DNA from: Planctomycetaceae bacterium
GTDB taxonomy: Bacteria > Planctomycetota > Phycisphaerae > Phycisphaerales > SM1A02
Assembly: GCA_947474065.1 (NCBI GenBank)
Contig: CANJHD010000002.1
Coordinates: 37,659-101,658, forward strand
Direction of reading: 5' to 3'
Length of the DNA stretch: 64,000 bases
A model generated the notes under the pieces. The model saw nothing but the letters and a program-made list of their open reading frames with translations, had not been told where the DNA came from and searched no databases. The position numbers and the translations under genes were made by a program. This document shows, piece after piece, positions 1 through 5,886 of this stretch. Every line of letters begins with the position of its first letter. Position 1 is the first letter of the stretch.

Positions 1-596
1 GCATCGCAGACCAATGGCGCCGAAACACGCGGAGGCCGCGCGAACTGCGTGCCCTCAACCGTGTTGTTCGAGCAGTAGGCGAAATACGCAGCGCCCGTGC
101 AATCCGAAATCTCTGCATCGGAAGGAACGTGGTCAAATCGGCACGTCGCGCCGTCAAACACCTTCTTCGTTGGTCGGACGCAGGCCGTCTCCTTCTCGCC
201 CTTGTGTGACCAGAGACCCGTGTCTGCAAAGGCAACCCAACTTGGCTCAGCTCCGACCTTCGCCTTGGGCACAAAGTTCATGGCGATCAATGAGAAGTGC
301 TGCATCGAGCCACCAGGAAGGAACAGGACCTCCCAGTCGGCACCAACTCCAGCACAGGCACGGACGCTTGCAAAGGCATCAGCCAACATCCGGTCATAGG
401 CAGGTCCGCGATGGCTCTGCTCAAGCAGACCAATACCGCTGCCGTCAAAATCCATGATCTCCTCGCGGAGTTGCGCTAGGACGCTCTCTGGCATGCACGC
501 TGGACCGGCGGAAAAGTTGTAGACGCGACCGGGACCGGGAGTCGTCGGGGGTTCTGGAGTACGCATGGCGGTGGCTGCGGTGGTTGCGGTGGTCAT
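1..596 (-). CDS. serC: Phosphoserine aminotransferase, 5' part (runs off window)
   Basis: PLP-dependent enzyme of serine biosynthesis that converts 3-phosphohydroxypyruvate and glutamate to O-phosphoserine; cytoplasmic. The reverse strand translates without a stop for 198 codons, and the gene leaves the window before its PLP lysine. SerC landmarks are visible: VYNFSAGPA near the start, EQSHRGPAYD, FLPGGSMQHF, and PLVCDA at the edge, where the family has its V-A-D-x-S-S loop. The ATG at 596 gives an odd Thr/Ala-rich preface. A second in-frame ATG at 566 lies closer to the conserved start, and neither has a strong Shine-Dalgarno. The nearest upstream gene lies on the other strand, so serC is probably expressed from its own leader (597-734). 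Confidence 0.93.
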   Translation of the reverse strand, partial: MTTATTAATAMRTPEPPTTPGPGRVYNFSAGPACMPESVLAQLREEIMDFDGSGIGLLEQSHRGPAYDRMLADAFASVRACAGVGADWEVLFLPGGSMQHFSLIAMNFVPKAKVGAEPSWVAFADTGLWSHKGEKETACVRPTKKVFDGATCRFDHVPSDAEISDCTGAAYFAYCSNNTVEGTQFARPPRVSAPLVCD

Positions 597-734
597 GGGA
601 TGAGCTCGAGATCGTACGGCGCGCGGGGTCTCGGGTTAGTGGACGGAATGAGGGGCAAAAAGAGAAAAGCCCCAGAGCACTCGGACGTGCTGGGGCTATC
701 GGGGCAAGGGGAACTACTGTCTGAACGGCAGTAG
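597..734 (-). promoter_or_regulatory. Structured serC leader with terminator-like hairpin
   Basis: Read towards serC, the leader holds two stems. The first pairs CTACTG (714-719) with CAGTAG (729-734). The second pairs GTGCTGGGGCT (697-687) with AGCCCCAG...CAC (680-668, AG bulge) and is followed on the minus strand by a T-rich tail at 667-656. This looks like an intrinsic terminator placed about 60 bases before the serC start rather than after a gene, so attenuation or a short leader RNA is possible. A TATAAG hexamer on the minus strand near 745 could be a -10 box, with no clear -35. Nothing else was recognised between 735 and 993. Confidence 0.4.
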
Positions 735-993
735 CACCCTCTGCTTATAGAAACGCAAACCAGGGCGTCCGCCCATCATGGGATCGCCACAAATGGTGAC
801 AATTGCACCAATTTGGCTCTCGGACCCGTCCTTTGGGTAAGAACTTGCGCTGTTTGCACCAATTGCTCACCTTTCATGATGGTTGGCACACCCAATTCCC
901 GTGTTAAGAGATGTAGTGCATCCTCATTCTCTTCCAATCCCCCGTACCGCCAACTCCATGCGAGTGATGTTCCTCGCCGCCGAGGCTTCAGTC

Positions 994-1416
994 ATGGTGG
1001 GTGGCGAGTCGTTAGTCCGGCGCGAGTTATTGCGGATTAGTGAAGGGGACCGCCGCTTTGAGCTGCGGCCCCAAGGAACGCCTGGAAGCGTGTGCCTCGA
1101 CCTTGCACCGGGACTGATCCACGCAACGCTGTCAGGTCACGACCGTGCCACCCTTGAGGTGGAATGGATCGTTACAGAAGGCGGAGCCATCGCTCTTGAT
1201 GCCTGGGCAATGTGCGGCCGGCAGTCGTCGCAAGTTTCGATTCTCGACGCATTCGGTCAGTCTGTGGTTCCGGACATGACCGCACGCGACCCAGCTATGC
1301 ACCCAATGGTCTTCACATCCGGGCGCTACTTGCTTCGAGCTGAGACGTCCAACGGCCCTCTGGTGCTGCGCTTGGGGCAGTCAACGAGTTGCATGCCAAT
1401 GCGTGCCGCAGTCTGA
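994..1416 (+). CDS. Hypothetical beta-rich protein
   Basis: Not recognised. The 140-residue product reads as a real soluble protein: alternating hydrophobic/polar strands, balanced charge, no transmembrane segment and no low complexity. The ATG at 994 is chosen because GAGG lies eight bases upstream; in-frame ATGs at 958 and 967 would add a hydrophobic N-terminus but have weaker ribosome sites. The C-terminal half (SGRYLLRAETSNGPLVLRLG) resembles a beta-sandwich edge, but no family can be named. It is convergent with the kinase gene and divergent from serC, so it is probably a single-gene unit. No catalytic motif was seen. Confidence 0.5.
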   Translation: MVGGESLVRRELLRISEGDRRFELRPQGTPGSVCLDLAPGLIHATLSGHDRATLEVEWIVTEGGAIALDAWAMCGRQSSQVSILDAFGQSVVPDMTARDPAMHPMVFTSGRYLLRAETSNGPLVLRLGQSTSCMPMRAAV

Positions 1417-1469
1417 CGCGCGCGGCTTATCGCCACGCACGAGGAATCACATAGTTACATACATGTGCA

Positions 1470-2531
1470 TCAATCCATCTGAGCGAGCGCTACCTGTAAC
1501 TGCGCCGCAAAGAGCTGCACGGTCTGGGGACGCTGCGTCGGATCGGCATTGAGTGCTTCATTAATCACTGCTTCAAGCGGACCGCCGAGCTCCGGCACCA
1601 CTTCGGAAAGAAGCATGCGACGCTCAAAGAGAACCGCCTTCAGAAGCGCCATCGCTCCGCGGTCTTCAACCTCGTATGGAAGCCGTCCAGTCAGAAGTTG
1701 GAACAGAACGAGCGCTGTTTGGTAAACGTCTGTGGCTGGCCCAATGCGACTGGACTTGCCGTCAGCCTGCTCTGGGCTCATGTAGGCAAAGGTGCCAACA
1801 ATATTGCCTGTTTCTGTATGGAACCCAGTGCGATTGCCGTCTTCACGAGTCAATCGCGCCACGCCGAAGTCCACCAAATGGACTTGACCCTCGGTATTGA
1901 CAAGAATGTTGTGTGGCTTGATGTCGCGGTGGATGACGCCGGCAGCGTGAGCATGAACGAGCGCATCAAGAACTTGCAAGATCACCGAGACTCGCTCCTG
2001 GGGAGAGAGCGCATGATTCGTGCACCACTCGTCGATGCGGTGTCCTTCAACAAAGTCCATCGCCAAATACACCTGACCATCCTGAGTCTGCCCAGTTTCA
2101 TGCAGACGGACGATGCCCGGATGCGAGAGGCGCGACAAGACGCGGCTCTCTTGACGGAAGCGAAGCAGTGACTGGCCATTGGAGCCAGAGTTCATCACCT
2201 TCAGCGCCACCTGAGCCCCGTTCTCAAGGCATATTGCCTCAAAAACACGACTCGAGCCGCCGGATCCGATGCGCTTCACGATCTTAAAGCCGAGGATTTC
2301 CGGGAAATTCTCTACCGCATCCGCACTGCGCTGCTGGTCCGGATCGCGGTCCACCGGCATCTCAAACGGGACGTCATCGGCACCGAGAAGTGCGAGCACT
2401 TCCTGGCGAGTATCGGAGTCGTCCGGGCACTCGCGACAGAGGTACGTGTTGCGTTCGCCGATAGGGAGATCGACCGCCGACTCAAAGAGTCGTCGAACAG
2501 TACTCCAACGGTTGGGAGCTACTAGGCTCAC
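1470..2531 (-). CDS. Hanks-type Ser/Thr protein kinase, soluble
   Basis: Cytoplasmic protein kinase of 353 residues. After an N-terminal region of about 75 residues of the kind found in planctomycete kinases paired with ECF sigma factors, the domain shows a glycine loop (GSGGSSRVFEA), the VAIK-type lysine (ALKVM), the catalytic loop VIHRDIKPHNIL, the DFG motif (LVDFGVARL) and APE-equivalent MSPEQ. No transmembrane helix or extracellular sensor follows, unlike PknB. The GTG start at 2531 overlaps the sigma-factor stop by one base (TAGTG), so translation is probably coupled. It likely acts on or with the neighbouring sigma factor; that role is inferred from context only. Confidence 0.9.
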   Translation of the reverse strand: MSLVAPNRWSTVRRLFESAVDLPIGERNTYLCRECPDDSDTRQEVLALLGADDVPFEMPVDRDPDQQRSADAVENFPEILGFKIVKRIGSGGSSRVFEAICLENGAQVALKVMNSGSNGQSLLRFRQESRVLSRLSHPGIVRLHETGQTQDGQVYLAMDFVEGHRIDEWCTNHALSPQERVSVILQVLDALVHAHAAGVIHRDIKPHNILVNTEGQVHLVDFGVARLTREDGNRTGFHTETGNIVGTFAYMSPEQADGKSSRIGPATDVYQTALVLFQLLTGRLPYEVEDRGAMALLKAVLFERRMLLSEVVPELGGPLEAVINEALNADPTQRPQTVQLFAAQLQVALAQMD

Positions 2532-3142
2532 TACGACTTCTCCTTGGTGTCCGTCGCATGAGCGGGCGATACCTCGCGTGCAACACCGCCAACTTCAGGA
2601 GTCCTGCCGTATTGCTTCTCGAGGAACGCGCGAGCGAAGCGCCAATCGCGCTCGGCGGTTGGCACGCTGGTACTCAACAGCCGAGCCACATGATCCATCG
2701 ACATGCCACCAAAGATCCGCAACTCAGCGACGCGAGCTGCGCGCGCATCGACAGTCGCTAGCGTCTGCATTGCGTCTTCAAGTTCAATCAGCCCGGTGGT
2801 ACTTGCTGCTCCGTCTTCTGGGTCGAAGAGGTCAACTGAGTTGCCACGCTTGCCGGCACCACGCTTTTTGCTCTTGCGACGACGGGCATGGTCAACCAGG
2901 ACGCTTCGAAGCACAGTCGCAGCCGTGGCAAAGAAGTGTTCCTCGCTCTCAAACTCGGCTGACTCGCGCTCTGCTAGTTTGAGGAATGCCTCGTGCACGA
3001 TGGCGGTGGACTGGAGGGTGTGCCCGGCCGGCTGGCTGCGCATGAACATCGACGACAGCTCTTTGAGTCTGACGTAAATGGTCTCGAACAACTCTGAGAG
3101 ATTTGGACCATCCGAAGCGGACGGAAGCGGCAGGGAAGACAT
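2531..3142 (-). CDS. ECF-type RNA polymerase sigma factor (TIGR02999-like)
   Basis: Extracytoplasmic-function sigma factor, 203 residues. Region 2 is visible around LSELFETIYVRLKELSSMF and the HTLQSTAIVHEAFLKL segment typical of the Sigma70_ECF/TIGR02999 group common in Planctomycetes and Acidobacteria. LRSVLVDHARRRKSKKRG follows. Region 4 is the helix-turn-helix ELRIFGGMSMDHVARLLSTSVPTAERDWRFARAFL. The ATG at 3142 is preferred because GGAG lies eight bases upstream; a GTG at 3199 would add 19 residues without a ribosome site. No anti-sigma gene is adjacent; the partner is the downstream kinase. Its promoter should lie within 3143-3391, after the minus-strand terminator. Confidence 0.9.
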   Translation of the reverse strand: MSSLPLPSASDGPNLSELFETIYVRLKELSSMFMRSQPAGHTLQSTAIVHEAFLKLAERESAEFESEEHFFATAATVLRSVLVDHARRRKSKKRGAGKRGNSVDLFDPEDGAASTTGLIELEDAMQTLATVDARAARVAELRIFGGMSMDHVARLLSTSVPTAERDWRFARAFLEKQYGRTPEVGGVAREVSPAHATDTKEKS

Positions 3143-3391
3143 GGCAGGCACTCCAGGAAACGACAACGATTTCGTCCGGTACACGCGTTCGGACGACACC
3201 GCTCAATCCCCTGTTCCTACTCTCCTTGTCAATCAGTGCCGCGCAACCAGCACTGTCCGGATATTGCCGCGGGGTTGAGCCAAGTCAAGAAAGAGAGCAA
3301 CTCTTTCAATGAAATTTCCCTGCCTCACGGGTACGTAGGCCCGATTGGCGAACGCGATACCCCCGATTACTTGCCATAAATTGTGTTGAAT

Positions 3392-3433
3392 GAAAAAAAT
3401 TCCCGGCCCCGTGCTGATGTGCGCGGGGCCGGG
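3392..3433 (-). terminator. Strong intrinsic terminator
   Basis: Ten-base GC stem CCCGGCCCCG (3402-3411) with CGGGGCCGGG (3424-3433) and a 12-base loop. On the minus strand it is followed by AATTTTTTT (3401-3393). It would stop minus-strand transcripts arriving from the export operon, or an intergenic RNA, before the sigma-factor gene. Confidence 0.8.
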
Positions 3434-3434
3434 A

Positions 3435-3479
3435 CCGATCGAACTTGCTCGACTCCTGAGAGTCGGTCTCCTCGATCGG
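3435..3479. other. Long interrupted stem next to terminator
   Basis: CCGATCGA (3435-3442) pairs with TCGATCGG (3472-3479). Inside it CGACTC (3450-3455) pairs with GAGTCG (3460-3465) around a four-base loop. Together these form one stem with an internal loop, directly abutting the terminator at 3402-3433. On the minus strand the two would make the 3' end of a structured RNA; the symmetry also permits a protein-binding site. Confidence 0.45.
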
Positions 3480-3537
3480 AGAAAAGGGATGCCATTGAAA
3501 AGCGTTATCGGTAAATTTCCCCCTACCACCCCTATAG

Positions 3538-3577
3538 GCGTCAATTCGTGTCAAAGTGTGTCATCGTGAGAGTGTCA
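3538..3577. promoter_or_regulatory. Cluster of phased TGTCA boxes
   Basis: GCGTCA (3538-3543), GTGTCA (3548-3553), GTGTCA (3558-3563) and GTGTCA (3572-3577) are spaced 10, 10 and 14 bases apart on the plus strand, i.e. TGACAC/TTGACAC on the minus strand. One-turn phasing suggests a cooperative regulator-binding array; the minus-strand TTGACA also resembles -35 elements. No regulator can be assigned. Confidence 0.4.
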
Positions 3578-3736
3578 AAATGTCCAATTTCGTCACATTT
3601 CAAGATTCCTTGATGGCTGCCGAGCACAGGTTGCGTTCATAGAGATAGAGCGGGGGTCCGCAGCTGAGTGATGCGCCCCCTACTGCTCGCAAGCCACTCC
3701 CTTCGCGCGCCCGGCAGGGTCGCGGAGAAACAAACG

Positions 3737-3776
3737 CCCCCTGGAGTTACACGCCTCCGGGGGGTTGTTCTTTTTT
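3737..3776 (+). terminator. Intrinsic terminator upstream of the peptide gene
   Basis: CCCCCTGGAG (3737-3746) pairs with CTCCGGGGGG (3755-3764), with one G-U wobble. TTGTTCTTTTTT (3765-3776) follows on the plus strand. No plus-strand gene precedes it within 3143-3736, so it either ends a small RNA or acts as a leader attenuator for the peptide gene that starts 118 bases later. Confidence 0.7.
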
Positions 3777-3893
3777 GGGGCAATAAATCGCGGGAATAAG
3801 TTGATCTTCGACCCTAGGAATCCGATGATCGGGGGTCAGGATGCCGTCGGGCAGTTACCCGAGGCGACACAGCACGTCACGAAAGAAGCCACC

Positions 3894-4043
3894 ATGACCA
3901 ACAACAAGAAGCTCAAAGCCAAGGACCTCGCCTCTATTAAGGGCGGCGCCGCCAAGGCAGGTGCACAGCCATCCGGGCTCGCCAAGGCGAGCACTGGGCG
4001 AGTTGCTCCCAAGGCAGTTAATTTGAGCGCAAAGAAGAGTTAA
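3894..4043 (+). CDS. Candidate secreted peptide with double-glycine leader
   Basis: A 49-residue precursor. Residues 1-18 (MTNNKKLKAKDLASIKGG) match the double-glycine leader of bacteriocins and peptide pheromones: L at -12, D at -8, L at -7, I at -4 and GG at -2/-1. This is the signal cut by C39 peptidase domains such as that encoded at 8549-10831. The predicted mature part is 31 residues, with no acidic residue, no Cys, five Lys and one Arg, and rich in Ala/Ser/Gly. That fits an unmodified cationic peptide (bacteriocin-like or signal) better than a lanthipeptide. The start follows a purine-rich GAAAGAAG. The 3' end overlaps the convergent tolC-like gene by 26 bases. The export role is inferred from leader and neighbourhood; target and activity are unknown. 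Confidence 0.72.
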   Translation: MTNNKKLKAKDLASIKGGAAKAGAQPSGLAKASTGRVAPKAVNLSAKKS

Positions 4044-5886
4044 CTGGCCCCGCCACGGGACCAGTTGAACTCGGTCTTGAAGAACTCGTGCTGACGGTGC
4101 GAGTTGGTTGAACGACGGAACTTCGTTCGGCTTCAAGAAGTGGCGGGATCTTCAGGAACGCATCGGGATCTGTGCCCGGATCGCCCGTCTCAGGTGCGGG
4201 CAGGGATATATCGCTGTCGATCGATAGCCCCGCACGCCCAGGCACCATGCCTGTGGCGTCAGCGAGGTCGAGCAGCGCAAGTTGGTAGCTGACAACTGCT
4301 GACGCCTCTGATCGCTGTGAATCCGACAACTGCGTCAACGACTGGGTGAGATCTGTGATCGTGGACGCGCGCTTCTCATACAACATTCGAACGCCGTCGT
4401 AGGCACGAGACGCAAGATCCACTGCCTGCCGGGTAGCCACCACCAATTGCCATCCGGTCTTGGTGCGCGAGACGGTGTCGTACACCTCGCGCGAAATGGA
4501 AAGGCGGCGATCTTGGCCGGTCGCAAGTTCCTTGAGCCGCTGGTAGAGCGCGGCACGAAGATCCGCCTTGGCGGCCTCGTTACCAAGTGGAACCTGCAGG
4601 CGGACGCCAGCGTTAAATGCGAGTGTCATCGAACCGTCTGCGCCGCTGCCGCTGACAGCAGAACCAAGGTCCGTGCCAAATCCAACTGGCGCGGTGGTTC
4701 CGAAGGCATCAAGCTTGGGGAGCAATCCATTCTGCGCCACTTGGATCCCAAGTGTTGCTTCGGCGATGGCAACCTCGGCCTCAAGCATCTCCGTGCGACG
4801 ACGCAAGGCAATGTCGAGCACGGTTTGTGGCACAAATCGATACTGAATGAGTTCCGGCCCCGAAGTGAATTTAATGACCACTGAGTCGTCGAGCGGCAGA
4901 TCACTGCGATTCATCGTCTGCTTCAACTGCCGCGAGCGCGCGCGTAATTGTTCGCTCGCGGCGATTACTTCACCGATCTGACTAACGGCCAGATACTTCG
5001 CCTTCGTAACTTCTGTACCGGCAGCCATGCGCGCCGCTGCCAACCGCTCCGCAACTGCCACTTGGTCAACTGCGCGGCGGTAACTCTCCAGCGAAATGTC
5101 GAACGCGCGCGACGCGCCGTACGCGCGCCAGTAACTGCGTTCAGCGTCTACTAGAAATTGCTGCACCATCATCCGTGTGCGAATCTCCACGCGCCGCTGA
5201 CCAAATTCGGCAATCAGAATGCTCGCTTCGTTTACTAAGCGACCACCCCCACGCAAGAGTGGCTGGGTGAGCGAGACGCGCGGGACACTTTGGTATCCGG
5301 TGCCATCTTGATTGTCGAGTGAATTCATCTGATCGTTGAAATACAACAGCTTCCAATCAACGTCGAGCTGGCCGCCGTCCGCGAGCGGCACATTCAGGTT
5401 GGGGCGGACATTGGCATTCCAGAGTTCCGCCTGCAACGGCGGCTCAAAGTTCACATCACGACCGCCGTCAGCAATAATGCCGAAGGTCCATTCGAACTTC
5501 GCGCGCTCCCGCATTGCACGCTCGTTCGCAATCGCTGGATCGATACGTGCCACCTTGATTCCGAGATTGTTCTCAAGAACAGCCGCTCGCACTTCAGACA
5601 GGTCTATGTTCTGGCGGCGTTGCCCTGGCTCAAGACCGGCGAGTTCCTCTGGAGTTGGTGGTGCCACCGAAACAGAAGGAAGCGGGCCCGCTTCACCGAG
5701 CGTTGCTAAATCTGCGCCGTCGATGTGCGCGAGTTGATCGGCGACGTCCTTGGAGAGAATGCCACGATCGCGGTACGGCGACTCGCAGGCAACAATCGCC
5801 GGGGCAATGATGGACAACAGTGCGAGTCGCAGCGCTGGATAGCCGGGGCGTAATTCAGCAGCAATTGCAGTGCCGTGCACGGTCAT
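4018..5886 (-). CDS. TolC-family outer-membrane lipoprotein of peptide export system
   Basis: Outer-membrane channel component of 622 residues. The signal ends in a lipobox (IVAC, Cys34), followed by two OEP-type repeats of long amphipathic helices (EVRAAVLENNLGIKVARID; later ALRRRTEMLEAEVAIAEATL) separated by beta segments such as DGGQLDVDWKLLYFN. It is longer than E. coli TolC (about 490) because of N- and C-terminal extensions; the Ser/Thr/Pro-rich tail beyond residue 580 looks disordered. ATG at 5886 overlaps the upstream ABC gene by four bases (ATGA). It is the last gene of the export operon and should connect the two inner-membrane ABC exporters and the adaptor to the exterior. Confidence 0.85.
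   Translation of the reverse strand: MTVHGTAIAAELRPGYPALRLALLSIIAPAIVACESPYRDRGILSKDVADQLAHIDGADLATLGEAGPLPSVSVAPPTPEELAGLEPGQRRQNIDLSEVRAAVLENNLGIKVARIDPAIANERAMRERAKFEWTFGIIADGGRDVNFEPPLQAELWNANVRPNLNVPLADGGQLDVDWKLLYFNDQMNSLDNQDGTGYQSVPRVSLTQPLLRGGGRLVNEASILIAEFGQRRVEIRTRMMVQQFLVDAERSYWRAYGASRAFDISLESYRRAVDQVAVAERLAAARMAAGTEVTKAKYLAVSQIGEVIAASEQLRARSRQLKQTMNRSDLPLDDSVVIKFTSGPELIQYRFVPQTVLDIALRRRTEMLEAEVAIAEATLGIQVAQNGLLPKLDAFGTTAPVGFGTDLGSAVSGSGADGSMTLAFNAGVRLQVPLGNEAAKADLRAALYQRLKELATGQDRRLSISREVYDTVSRTKTGWQLVVATRQAVDLASRAYDGVRMLYEKRASTITDLTQSLTQLSDSQRSEASAVVSYQLALLDLADATGMVPGRAGLSIDSDISLPAPETGDPGTDPDAFLKIPPLLEAERSSVVQPTRTVSTSSSRPSSTGPVAGPVNSSLRSN
4042..4066 (+). terminator. Hairpin at the peptide stop codon
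   Basis: AACTGG (4042-4047) pairs with CCAGTT (4061-4066), extended inside by CCC/GGG with one bulged A. It begins in the TAA of the peptide gene and lies within the 3' coding end of the convergent tolC-like gene. No T-tract follows, so it may protect the 3' end or weakly terminate rather than act as a classical terminator. Confidence 0.35.

Larger units (their letters stand above)
3143..3893. other. Large intergenic region between sigma factor and GG-peptide gene
   Basis: About 750 bases without a convincing protein gene, but dense in structure. It contains a strong minus-strand intrinsic terminator (3392-3433), a long two-part stem (3435-3479), four TGTCA-type boxes in helical phase (3538-3577) and a plus-strand intrinsic terminator (3737-3776). 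A 20-codon frame at 3580-3642 is too short to support. The frame of the peptide gene is open back to 3765, but nothing in that extension looks conserved. The region must hold the sigma-factor promoter (minus) and the peptide promoter (plus), and possibly one or two small RNAs ending at the terminators. Confidence 0.6.

Noticed and set aside
2269..2982. 237-codon plus-strand frame over the kinase and sigma genes
   Set aside because: Antisense to two well-supported genes, Arg/Ser/His-rich product, no ribosome site.
3233..3554. Two minus-strand frames in the intergenic region
   Set aside because: They run across the intrinsic terminator at 3402-3433 and have no plausible composition or ribosome site.
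3580..3642. 20-codon frame starting MSNFVTFQDS upstream of the peptide gene
   Set aside because: Too short to judge, no double-glycine motif, and it overlaps the TGTCA boxes.
3645..3700. tRNA-like stretch CGGGGGTCCGCAGCTGAGTG
   Set aside because: No cloverleaf, no TTCGANNC-type T-loop and no paired acceptor stem.
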